IMG/VR virus record: IMGVR_UViG_3300034418_006012
Span: 1-26,352 of that record
Source of the DNA: a virus
Reading direction: 5' to 3' (one strand)
DNA length: 26,352 bases
Shown here piece by piece: positions 1 to 7,256 of the stretch (within the stretch, counting starts at the first letter, position 1; each line of letters begins with the position of its first letter). The position numbers and the translations under genes were made by a program. The notes under the pieces were generated by a model. The model saw nothing but the letters and a program-made list of their open reading frames with translations, did not search any database and was not told the origin of the DNA.

Positions 1-217
1 CTGAACGCATCCACTCAACCACATACTTTTTCAAATCTTTTTGACTATAGTGGTAATTGTAGTAATTCATGCTCTTACGTAGCAAATGGTCAAATTCTTC
101 CTGTGGCAGTTCCCGTGCCCGTTCGGTGTCCCAAACTGGTCCGTCTGTGGGTTTACTGTGAAACGATACTGCCCGGGGTTTTTTTGCTTTTACTTTAACG
201 CTTGCTACTGTAGCCAT
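1..217 (-). CDS. Hypothetical protein, N-terminal part (runs off left edge)
   Basis: This reading frame starts at ATG 217-215 and stays open to the window edge, giving 72 residues. It begins MATVASVKVKAKKPRAVSF and later has an aromatic stretch MNYYNYHYSQKD followed by KKYVVEWMR. An AAGGA ribosome site lies about 8 bases upstream of the ATG. The N-terminus is Lys/Arg-rich and the rest is polar and aromatic, with no signal peptide or membrane segment. I do not recognise the family. It is divergent from the late structural operon on its right and has a sigma-70-type promoter and an inverted repeat upstream, so it is probably an early or middle gene rather than a virion gene (inference). Confidence 0.72.
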   Translation of the reverse strand, partial: MATVASVKVKAKKPRAVSFHSKPTDGPVWDTERARELPQEEFDHLLRKSMNYYNYHYSQKDLKKYVVEWMRS

Positions 218-241
218 TTTTGATCCTTCTTGGAAAACTGT

Positions 242-270
242 ATTATAACAGATTTATCATTATTGTGCAA
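242..270 (-). promoter_or_regulatory. Sigma-70-type promoter with extended -10
   Basis: On the minus strand there is a perfect TATAAT (242-247) preceded by TG plus one base (extended -10). A weak -35, TTGCAC (265-270), lies 17 bases further upstream. It is placed to drive the unknown gene starting at 217. The host-type -10 contrasts with the T4-late-type boxes elsewhere in the window. Confidence 0.6.
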
Positions 271-288
271 GTAGTACCAAAGTACTAC
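271..288. promoter_or_regulatory. Perfect 7-bp inverted repeat, possible operator
   Basis: GTAGTAC (271-277), a 4-base spacer, then GTACTAC (282-288). The two arms are exact reverse complements. The site abuts the -35 of the minus-strand promoter and sits between two divergent transcription units. No T-run follows on either strand, so a terminator is unlikely. A dimeric repressor or activator site is the natural reading but is inferred. Confidence 0.45.
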
Positions 289-320
289 ATTACTTTTGGA
301 CTATTTACAATTCATATCGC

Positions 321-328
321 CATAAATA
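321..328 (+). promoter_or_regulatory. T4-type late promoter box CATAAATA
   Basis: CATAAATA matches the T4 late consensus TATAAATA at 7 of 8 positions and lies 22 bases before the ATG of the first plus-strand structural gene. T4-like phages use such boxes with gp55-programmed polymerase. Three similar boxes lie in other gaps in this window, which strengthens the call. Confidence 0.6.
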
Positions 329-350
329 TAAGAATACTGGATTCTGACTT

Positions 351-1727
351 ATGCCAAGATTAAGCATGTGGCGTGAAAACCACACCAACGATTATAGATT
401 TTTTGATAAACGCATTTCCGAAGAGTTTACTATCGGTGGCACCGGAGTCTACTTACACAAATACATTGGCACGAACAGTCAGGCTAATGCCTATGCACTT
501 ACGTCAGAAGTCAGTGCCAATACAACAGTTTTAAGTTTTGCTAATGTCAGCACTTTTGAACCAGGACAAACTGTACAGGGTATAGGTATTGCTGCAAATA
601 CCACTATCACTGTGGCTAATAGTACAGCAAACACAGTCACAATCAGTGCCAATACCACAACCACAATAGCAAATGGTACACCTATTAGTGTTTATTGGAA
701 AGATTGGGAACAGCCCGTATATCAGAATCAAAGTGCCCAAAACATACAGGACTTGTTGTTTTTAGAAAATAGAGATAGAAAGTATGACGAAGACGTTTAT
801 GTCATGCGCGGTATTTACACTGTTAACGACAATGATTTTGATTTGACACAGTTTGGTTTATTCTTAAATGCAGACACAGTTTATATGACGTTTCACTTAA
901 ATGACATGATTGCTACGCTGGGACGTAAAATCATGTCAGGTGACGTTATTGAACTACCTCACAAAAAAGACTACTATCCTTTAGATGCCACAATTCCTGC
1001 AGTCCTAAAAAGATTTTATGTAGTACAGGACTGTACTTTTAGTTCAGAAGGATTCAGTCAAACTTGGTGGCCGCACTTATGGCGTATCAAAATGACTCCG
1101 CTAGTGGATGCACAAGAATACAAAGATATTCTCAACAACATCGCAGCCAGCGAAAACACTTCTGAAACAATTGGCAATGTGTCCAGTAACTTCAGTAAGT
1201 TGTTGCAAATAAACGATGCTATTATAGAACAAGCAGAACAAGATGTAGATAAAAGCGGTAACAATATGGATGAACTCTATATTGTCCCACTTACTCCAAC
1301 AGGCGCTCCAGGCGATCCTACTGGTCTTGGTGCAGATAACTCAAACACTTACGCAGGAAGTACTAGAACATTAGCAACAACAAGTCCAACTACTCCCAAT
1401 GTTGCTATTCCTGCTTACTTAGGCGGTGATGGAACTGCTCCAAACGGATTTACTGTAACTGCTGGTACTTCTTTCCCCGGAAGTCCAACAATCGGGCAAT
1501 ATGTATTAAGGACAGATTACGTGCCGAATAGATTATTCCGTTACGATGGTGTTAGATGGATCAAAGTTGAAGACAATGTTCGCGCTAACTTGACTCCAGG
1601 TCCGGACAATAAGACACTACGCAGCATCTTTGTTAATGATACTACAACTTACACTAATCAAGAAGGCGAAAGATTTCCAACACGCCAAAGCCTTAGCAAG
1701 GCGCTTACACCCAAGGCAGATAACTAA
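351..1727 (+). CDS. Conserved virion structural protein (marine T4-like family, VrlC-like)
   Basis: A 458-residue soluble protein that begins MPRLSMWRENHTNDYRFFD. The conserved-looking core (residues about 1-42 and 113-270) contains NIQDLLFLENRDRKYD, the pattern DFDLTQFGLFL, GRKIMSGDVIELPH and EGFSQTWWPHLWR. From memory this resembles a structural protein of marine T4-like phages that is encoded near gp14/gp15 and sometimes labelled VrlC; I could not check this. Residues about 43-112 are an Asn/Thr/Ser-rich stretch with SANTT-type repeats that interrupts the core like an inserted domain. The C-terminal third is Pro/Gly/Thr-rich. It is the first gene of a late operon, and its stop overlaps the next start as TAATG. 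A role in the neck, tail terminus or baseplate is inferred from context. Confidence 0.68.
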   Translation: MPRLSMWRENHTNDYRFFDKRISEEFTIGGTGVYLHKYIGTNSQANAYALTSEVSANTTVLSFANVSTFEPGQTVQGIGIAANTTITVANSTANTVTISANTTTTIANGTPISVYWKDWEQPVYQNQSAQNIQDLLFLENRDRKYDEDVYVMRGIYTVNDNDFDLTQFGLFLNADTVYMTFHLNDMIATLGRKIMSGDVIELPHKKDYYPLDATIPAVLKRFYVVQDCTFSSEGFSQTWWPHLWRIKMTPLVDAQEYKDILNNIAASENTSETIGNVSSNFSKLLQINDAIIEQAEQDVDKSGNNMDELYIVPLTPTGAPGDPTGLGADNSNTYAGSTRTLATTSPTTPNVAIPAYLGGDGTAPNGFTVTAGTSFPGSPTIGQYVLRTDYVPNRLFRYDGVRWIKVEDNVRANLTPGPDNKTLRSIFVNDTTTYTNQEGERFPTRQSLSKALTPKADN

Positions 1728-3544
1728 TGGCTTTACAACAGTTTTTCTACGACAAACAAATACGCAGATATATTACGCAGTTTATACGTATGGTATCAAA
1801 CTTTCAAGTAGAGTTTGGCAAAGACAGAAACAGCAATACTACACTTCAACGTGTGCCTGTAATATATGGCGACAGCAGTAGGCAGGCAGCAGCAATTCTA
1901 AAACAAAACAGTGAAAACTATTTAAACAGCACACCTGCTATGGCAGTATACATTGCTGGAATGGAATATGATCGTAGTAGAATTATGAATCCCACTTACG
2001 TAGACAAAATGAACCTACGTGAACGTTATTATGATTCTCAGACTGGGCAACTGGCAACTACACAGGGTGATACTTTTACAGTAGAACGCTTGATGCCTGT
2101 GCCTTATAGACTGACTTTAAAATTAGACATTTGGACTAGCAACACTGAACAGAAACTCCAGATTCTGGAACAAATCTGTACATTATTCAACCCAGCACTA
2201 GAAATACAAAGCACAGACAACTACGTGGATTGGACCAGCATTACTTATGTATTGTTAAGTGGTGTCAGTTGGAGCAGTCGAACTGTACCTGTGGGAACAG
2301 ATACTAATATAGACATAGCAACATTGACATTTGAATTGCCAATTTATATCAGTGCTCCAGCGCTGGTCAAAACATTGGGTGTGGTACAAAAAATTATTGC
2401 CAGCATCTACGATGCAGACGGCAATATCGACACCGCAATATACGACGAAGCAAATCTACTTAGTAGACAATACCTCACACCTCTTGATTATGGTGTAATT
2501 TTACTAAACGATGAGTTACGTTTAGTAAAATACAATGATCCAGTCGACGACAAATTTGGACAACAATACATTAAAGAACTTGCTGCTAATGTTAGTGCAA
2601 ATGCTAATATTGTGTTAACAGATGCAGATGGTATTACCAGTGACATGTTAATTACTGGGTTAAGCCAACGCGGTACAGGCACTATAACTGCTAATACTGA
2701 AAGTACCACTATAACCGGTGTGAGCACTACATTTTCATCAGATATACGTGCTGGATTTACAATAGTCAGTCAAGACAATATATCTTTAGGCACAGTATCT
2801 AATGTTGTTAGCAACACTGAAATTACTTTATCCGCCAACGCAAATGCTAATGTATCAGCAAACGCCTACAATTTTATCAACAATGTTACAACCCCAAATA
2901 CTACAGTAGTAAGTGTAAATGGTATTACAGTATTAGCAAATGATTTAATTACTGGTAACATAGGTGATAAGATTGTATTCAGCGAACGCATATATGAATA
3001 TGGCGTAAATGAGCCATGGCGCAGTTTAATAAATGTTTATGGTAACTTAGTTAATGGTACTAGTCAAGTTCGTTTAGAATTAGCAGACGGCACAACAGAA
3101 GTTGTAGGTACAGTGGCTTACAACCCTGCCGATGACACTAGTTTGTTATATACTGTAGATGTAGACACAATACCAGCCAATACACTTTCACCTATCAACG
3201 CAATTATTGATCCCCAAAGTTCAAGACCTAACCGAGATTTACAAAAACTTGTTAATGGTACAAGATATTTGTTAGTTAATGACTACTCAAGTCCTGCAAA
3301 TGTTGCAAACGTAGCAACTTACAACTGGGTCGGTGCAGACAATACCAGACTGGTGGCCAGTGCAAACGACATTATACAATTCAACGGGCAACATTGGGTC
3401 GTTATATTTGATGCAAGTGAACTAACTGATACATACTATGTAACCAACATGACCACAGGTACACAGTATGCATGGAACGGTAATACTTGGGCCAAGAGTT
3501 ACGAAGGTTTCTATGAGGCAGGTAAATGGCAACTGGTAATATAA
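1727..3544 (+). CDS. gp15: gp15-like tail sheath stabiliser / tail completion protein with long C-terminal extension
   Basis: A 605-residue protein whose first 220 residues fit T4 gp15, which caps the tail tube and sheath and joins the tail to the head. Shared features are an N-terminal F-Y-x(4)-RRY pattern (FFYDKQIRRYITQF), the following SNFQVEF, the RVPVIYG strand, PVPYRLTLKLDIWTSN, the QILEQICTLFNP helix and the late LTFELPIYISAP strand. T4 gp15 is about 270 residues, so the rest is an extension. Residues about 286-400 form an Asn/Ala/Thr-rich beta-type module (GTGTITAN to SANANANVSANAY), and residues 400-605 resemble a further structural domain. The gene is translationally coupled to its neighbours: its ATG overlaps the previous stop, and the next gene starts 19 bases before its end. 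The family call rests on remembered similarity. Confidence 0.78.
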   Translation: MALQQFFYDKQIRRYITQFIRMVSNFQVEFGKDRNSNTTLQRVPVIYGDSSRQAAAILKQNSENYLNSTPAMAVYIAGMEYDRSRIMNPTYVDKMNLRERYYDSQTGQLATTQGDTFTVERLMPVPYRLTLKLDIWTSNTEQKLQILEQICTLFNPALEIQSTDNYVDWTSITYVLLSGVSWSSRTVPVGTDTNIDIATLTFELPIYISAPALVKTLGVVQKIIASIYDADGNIDTAIYDEANLLSRQYLTPLDYGVILLNDELRLVKYNDPVDDKFGQQYIKELAANVSANANIVLTDADGITSDMLITGLSQRGTGTITANTESTTITGVSTTFSSDIRAGFTIVSQDNISLGTVSNVVSNTEITLSANANANVSANAYNFINNVTTPNTTVVSVNGITVLANDLITGNIGDKIVFSERIYEYGVNEPWRSLINVYGNLVNGTSQVRLELADGTTEVVGTVAYNPADDTSLLYTVDVDTIPANTLSPINAIIDPQSSRPNRDLQKLVNGTRYLLVNDYSSPANVANVATYNWVGADNTRLVASANDIIQFNGQHWVVIFDASELTDTYYVTNMTTGTQYAWNGNTWAKSYEGFYEAGKWQLVI

Positions 3545-3960
3545 ATTCAAGTTGTGGTGCAATGATCTATTGCACCACTACAAAACGTTATCTATTCTTA
3601 CTACGTAACGACGGCAAGTTTCCCGACACTTGGGGACTTGTGGGTGGCAAAATAGAACGTGGAGAAAGTATACTTGCGGGATTGCACAGAGAAATTAGTG
3701 AAGAACTAGGTGGCCGAATTGAAGGCGCCAAAGTTATTCCCATAGAACAGTTTGTCAGCGACAACAAAAAATTTGTTTACCACACATTTTTAATCAAAGT
3801 AGAAGAAGAATTTGTACCAGACTTAAACCGAGAGCACAAAGGATTCTGCTGGGTGCCTTTGGAGTTCTTTCCAAAGCCATTGCACCCAGGCGTATTTAGA
3901 ACTATCAGATTAGAAAAAAGTCGAAATAAGTTAAAGACGCAGGAAAAACTTAAAAGTTAG
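3526..3960 (+). CDS. Nudix hydrolase
   Basis: A 144-residue protein with a Nudix box at residues 41-63. It has the initial Gly41, Glu47, then Arg55-Glu56-Ile-Ser-Glu59-Glu60 and Gly62, where the two terminal Glu residues bind the divalent metal. The last box position, usually Ile, Leu or Val, is Gly63, a small departure. Nudix enzymes cleave nucleoside diphosphates linked to another moiety; the substrate (ADP-ribose, dinucleoside polyphosphate, oxidised nucleotide or RNA cap) cannot be told from the sequence. T4-like phages often carry one, such as NudE, but this need not be its orthologue. The start at 3526 lies inside the end of the gp15-like gene, preceded by GAGGCAGG. The stop at 3960 overlaps the convergent minus-strand gene by 4 bases. 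Confidence 0.9.
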   Translation: MATGNINSSCGAMIYCTTTKRYLFLLRNDGKFPDTWGLVGGKIERGESILAGLHREISEELGGRIEGAKVIPIEQFVSDNKKFVYHTFLIKVEEEFVPDLNREHKGFCWVPLEFFPKPLHPGVFRTIRLEKSRNKLKTQEKLKS

Positions 3961-4502
3961 AATCTTCCAACTGCAACTTCAATTTCGCCAGGATCTTCTG
4001 TATCCTTACCGGTAATTGCTTTTCCAATTACAGCGCCACCGATATACTGATCAGTAGATTGAGCATACCCTGGCACTTCACTGGTAATCATTAAATCACC
4101 CTGTTTAACAATACCGACGGCTTTGCAGGGACAACGTCCAGTTAGTGCAATGTAAGGATGTGTTTGATTTCTAGTGGCCAATTCACCTACATAAGCATTC
4201 ATTTTATGGCTAGGTTGTGTACTAACAACTCCAAGTACTCTTGTGTCTGCAGGCTGTGAGGATTTAGTAATTTCCTGCATGCCGCCTAAAACAACAACAT
4301 CACCTGGTTCTAAAGGAACATCTGTAGCGTAACGTTCTGCCAAGTCAGCGTATTTTGCATTGGGTTCAAATCCTCCTGCAGTAATACCGTCATGAATTCT
4401 GATACTGTCGTTGGTGATGTCTACCGAAAGTTCACCAGAGGCACCTGTAAATGCGTCATTTTGTGCTTCAGTTCCTCGTCTAAATTGTACTTGTGTTGGC
4501 AT
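3957..4502 (-). CDS. Tail-fibre / receptor-binding-type protein with Mtd-like N-terminal domain
   Basis: A 181-residue protein. Residues 1-47 (VQFRRGTEAQNDAFTGA, then GELSVD and IRIHDG-x-TAGGF) match the pattern of the N-terminal domain of the phage BPP-1 major tropism determinant, a small virion-attachment module common in fibres. Residues about 50-181 (YADLAERY, then PGDVVVLGG, DTRVLGVVS, KQGDLMITS and GGAVIGKA) resemble a C-terminal domain frequent in marine phage structural proteins and related to Peptidase_G2-type self-processing tips; no catalytic assignment can be made. An unusual Cys-Pro-Cys lies at LTGRCPCKAVG. The gene has its own GATAAATA promoter, a GGAG ribosome site about 8 bases before the ATG, and ends convergently with the Nudix gene. 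It is the last gene of the fibre block. Confidence 0.72.
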   Translation of the reverse strand: MPTQVQFRRGTEAQNDAFTGASGELSVDITNDSIRIHDGITAGGFEPNAKYADLAERYATDVPLEPGDVVVLGGMQEITKSSQPADTRVLGVVSTQPSHKMNAYVGELATRNQTHPYIALTGRCPCKAVGIVKQGDLMITSEVPGYAQSTDQYIGGAVIGKAITGKDTEDPGEIEVAVGRF

Positions 4503-4519
4503 TTAATAAACTCCGTAAA

Positions 4520-4527
4520 TATTTATC
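4520..4527 (-). promoter_or_regulatory. T4-type late promoter box GATAAATA
   Basis: GATAAATA read on the minus strand, 17 bases before the ATG at 4502 and within the 30-base gap after the 898-residue fibre gene. A GGAG ribosome site follows at 4511-4514. It is 7 of 8 to the T4 late consensus. Confidence 0.6.
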
Positions 4528-4532
4528 GTTTT

Positions 4533-7229
4533 TTATGTCAGGACTCCGAGATCAACTGTTTCTAAAGAACCTGAAGGATCGTTCATGTCGTAGTTAGGAA
4601 TAAGCGGAATTAAAAAAGCATCGAATGACGAACTTTCCCCTACATATGTTTCGCCTGATCCATAATCACTGTTACCAGCAGATCCTGGGAACGATGTTAA
4701 TGTACTGTTAAAATAGCCACCAGCGCCGCCGCCGCCTGAACTGTAAGGATCACCGTTGCTCCAAAAAACACCATCACCTTCGATAATATAACTACTGGCG
4801 TTAACGTTTCCTGAGGCTATGTAGTTAGTTCCTGACACATTTCCACTTAATGTTAGTCCAGTTAGCGTACCAACTGATGTGATGTTTGTTTGTGCTGCTG
4901 TATCAAGTGTACCTGTTAACGTGGCTCCACTATTACCTATCTGTGCGGCTTCAACAGTTGTACCAGTCAGTGTTCCACTTAGTGTAAGTCCAGTTAATGT
5001 GCCTAAACTAGTAACATTGGTTTGTGCTGCTGTACTCAATGTACCAGTGAGAGTTGCTCCACTATTACCGATTGTAGCAGCTTCTACCGTTGTACCAGTT
5101 AGTGTACCCGATAAAGTTAAACCTGTTAAAGTTCCAAGTGAAGTGATATTTGTTTGGGCTGCGGTTTGTATTGTACCTGTCAGTGTAGCGCCTGAATTAC
5201 CAATTGCAGCAGCATTTATGGTTGTACCGGTAAGTGTCCCACTTAGTGTCAATCCGGTTAATGTACCTAAACTGGTTATATTTGTCTGTGCTGCTGTTTG
5301 TATTGTGCCTGTTAGTGTTGCACCTGTGTTACCAATTGCGGCAGCATTTATAGTTGTTCCTGTTAGCGTACCACTGAGTGTAAGTCCAGTCAGCGTACCT
5401 AAACTTGTAATATTTGTCTGAGCAGCAGTTTGCAATACACCAGTAATGCTTGGCGCTTGAATAGCATCGAAATAACCAGTACTCCAATAGTTGCTGGTTC
5501 CTCCTAAACTCAAACTAGCGTTACCTGCAGGTGTTACACCAACATTGCTTTGCCAACTTGTAGTAGCGTGATTATATATCCAAGTTGCGACACCAACTCC
5601 ACCGACATTACCTGCTAATATACCAGCACCGTCAATACCAGCACTAGTTGTTTGGTTATTGGCAACGATAATGTCTTTGTCATTTATTACAATAGTCCCA
5701 CTATCAACGTAAGTTACGTTACCTGTAACTTGCAGATTGCCCTCAATAACGACTAAACCATTTTGTCCTGCACTTGCTGGATCGATAGTAATTGTGTCGT
5801 GTGTGCTGGTAATACTGTTACTACCAATTGTAATCTCGCCTGTAGTAAGGCTGGAACCTACACTGGTAATGTTTGGTTGCGAAGCTTCTGTTACATACTG
5901 AGCAGTGCCTGCTGTAGTAGCAGAAGTTGCAGTGCCAGCGCTACCAGTGCTGTCGGCGTAAGTGGCATTGGCTACTGTTCCGGTTACATTAGCACCTGTG
6001 ATGCTGGTTAATGCGCTTCCGTCGCCAGTAAAAGCAGTAGCAATGACATTGCCAGCAGTTAAATTGCCAGTTGCTTTTTCAAACGTAAATCGTGTGGTGC
6101 CCGCATCTGTAATAATAAAACTTTGTGCGCCGGTTGCGAGGTCCAACTCCATTGTGTTGGGAGTGCCATTGTAGAAGAACTTAGCGTCATCTGAATTACC
6201 AAACCTTAAATGGTCTACAGAAGAACTGCCATCTGAGAAATCAATAACTCTTGCGTAAATGCTTGTACCAGATAGCGTAGTATAGTAAAGATAATTGGTG
6301 CCGGGGTTGTAATAAAGTCCTGAGTCAATACCCAACGATGCATTGCCTGTCGTAGCGCCACTTAGTGAAAACGGAATGTAATAGTTCGCTGATGTACCGG
6401 TTAGTGTTGTTACAACTGTAGTTGCTGCGGCTGCAGTTCCAGTTACGTCACCTGTCAATGATCCAACTAAACTTGCTCCACTATTACCAATTGTAGCGGC
6501 ATTAATAGTTGTACCTGTTAGTGTTCCTGATAAAGTTAGCCCTGTTAATGTGCCTAGTGAAGTGATGTTAGTTTGAGCAGCGGTGCTTAGTGTGCCAGTT
6601 AGTGTTGCACCTGAATTACCTATTTGTGCTGCCTCAATAGTTGTACCTGTCAGTGTTCCTGATAAAGTTAAACCGGTTAAAGTTCCAAGACTTGTAACAT
6701 TGGTTTGTGCAGCGGTGCTTAATGTACCTGTAAGTGTTGCGCCGGTATTACCAATTGTGGCCGCTTCTACCGTGGTGCCCGTTAGTGTCCCACTTAAAGT
6801 TAATCCGGTTAGTGTTCCTAGTGAAGTAATATTTGTTTGAGCGGCCGTACTTAATGTGCCAGTTAGTGTGGCACCACTGTTACCTATTTGTGCTGCTTCA
6901 ACAGTTGTTCCAGTTAGCGTACCTGACAGAGTTAGCCCGGTTAGCGTACCTAGGCTGGTTACGTTTGGTTGGCTTGCAGTATCTAAAGTACCAGTTAGTG
7001 TGGCGCCTGAATTGCCAATCTGTGCTGCTTCTACTGTTGTACCAGTAAACGTTCCAGTGGCGCTCAGTGTAGTAAATGCACCGGTGCTGGGAGAACTGTT
7101 ACCGATTGGAATATCGTTAATAGCGCCGTCCGTTTTAAGTTTCCAAGCGGCACCGTTCCATATCCAGGTTTTTGTACCAAAGGTATAGGTGTCATTTAGA
7201 CTGGGACTGTTTGGAAAATTTAAAGGCAT
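4533..7229 (-). CDS. Repeat-rich phage tail fibre, 898 residues
   Basis: A long fibre protein. Residues 1-30 carry an N-terminal motif seen in many phage fibres (FPNSPSLNDTYTFG, then WIWNGAAWKL), followed by IGNSSPSTGAFTTLSATG. Next come about five copies of a 44-residue unit (NxTSLGTLTGLTLSGTLTG, then EAAQIGNSGATLTGTL and TAAQ), a less repetitive segment at about 260-410 (including FSDGSSSVDHLRFGN and FFYNGTPNTMELDL), one roughly 140-residue cassette (about 461-600), and about five more units. The tail (about 793-898) begins with a VFWSNGDPYSSGGGG linker also present in the 3,710-residue fibre, then a unique end. The composition (Thr, Gly, Ser, Leu) and regular repeat suggest a trimeric beta-solenoid shaft (inference). 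It has its own AATAAATA promoter. Host recognition is the likely job. Confidence 0.85.
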   Translation of the reverse strand: MPLNFPNSPSLNDTYTFGTKTWIWNGAAWKLKTDGAINDIPIGNSSPSTGAFTTLSATGTFTGTTVEAAQIGNSGATLTGTLDTASQPNVTSLGTLTGLTLSGTLTGTTVEAAQIGNSGATLTGTLSTAAQTNITSLGTLTGLTLSGTLTGTTVEAATIGNTGATLTGTLSTAAQTNVTSLGTLTGLTLSGTLTGTTIEAAQIGNSGATLTGTLSTAAQTNITSLGTLTGLTLSGTLTGTTINAATIGNSGASLVGSLTGDVTGTAAAATTVVTTLTGTSANYYIPFSLSGATTGNASLGIDSGLYYNPGTNYLYYTTLSGTSIYARVIDFSDGSSSVDHLRFGNSDDAKFFYNGTPNTMELDLATGAQSFIITDAGTTRFTFEKATGNLTAGNVIATAFTGDGSALTSITGANVTGTVANATYADSTGSAGTATSATTAGTAQYVTEASQPNITSVGSSLTTGEITIGSNSITSTHDTITIDPASAGQNGLVVIEGNLQVTGNVTYVDSGTIVINDKDIIVANNQTTSAGIDGAGILAGNVGGVGVATWIYNHATTSWQSNVGVTPAGNASLSLGGTSNYWSTGYFDAIQAPSITGVLQTAAQTNITSLGTLTGLTLSGTLTGTTINAAAIGNTGATLTGTIQTAAQTNITSLGTLTGLTLSGTLTGTTINAAAIGNSGATLTGTIQTAAQTNITSLGTLTGLTLSGTLTGTTVEAATIGNSGATLTGTLSTAAQTNVTSLGTLTGLTLSGTLTGTTVEAAQIGNSGATLTGTLDTAAQTNITSVGTLTGLTLSGNVSGTNYIASGNVNASSYIIEGDGVFWSNGDPYSSGGGGAGGYFNSTLTSFPGSAGNSDYGSGETYVGESSSFDAFLIPLIPNYDMNDPSGSLETVDLGVLT
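4850..5428 (-). repeat. 44-residue (132-bp) tandem units, C-terminal array of the 898-residue fibre
   Basis: About five consecutive 132-bp units encode TSLGTLTGLTLSG-type repeats. Four have Leu at the diagnostic TS(L/V)G position; the last, next to the unique tail, has Val. Amino acids are nearly constant while codons differ widely between units. Boundaries are approximate. Confidence 0.85.
5429..5845 (-). repeat. Interspersed cassette, copy in the 898-residue fibre
   Basis: About 140 codons running from a GEITIGSNSITSTH strand through GLVVIEGNLQVTGNVTY, IIVANNQTTSAGIDGAGILA, ATWIYNHATTSWQSN and NYWSTGYF to APSITGVLQT. The same cassette occurs four times in the 3,710-residue fibre. This copy is of the SAGQNG / YVDSGTI subtype. 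Boundaries are approximate. Confidence 0.82.
6461..7060 (-). repeat. 44-residue (132-bp) tandem units, N-terminal array of the 898-residue fibre
   Basis: Four full units plus a degenerate first half-unit (FTGTTVEAAQIGNSGATLTG). All full units carry Leu in TSLG. Boundaries are approximate. Confidence 0.82.
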
Positions 7230-7245
7230 CTCTTACTCTTTATCA

Positions 7246-7253
7246 TATTTATT
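7246..7253 (-). promoter_or_regulatory. T4-type late promoter box AATAAATA
   Basis: AATAAATA on the minus strand in the 27-base gap between the LamG adhesin and the 898-residue fibre gene, 16 bases before the ATG at 7229. It is 7 of 8 to the T4 late consensus. Confidence 0.6.
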
Positions 7254-7256
7254 TGG

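Noticed and set aside
3947-3958. AACTT-AA-AAGTT as a terminator between the convergent Nudix and Mtd-headed genes
   Set aside because: The stem is only 5 AT-rich pairs and has no T-run on either strand. I see no credible terminator at this convergent junction.
3957-4502. Diversity-generating retroelement target, because of the Mtd-like N-terminus
   Set aside because: The C-terminus is not a C-type lectin variable region, and no reverse transcriptase, template repeat or accessory gene is in the window.
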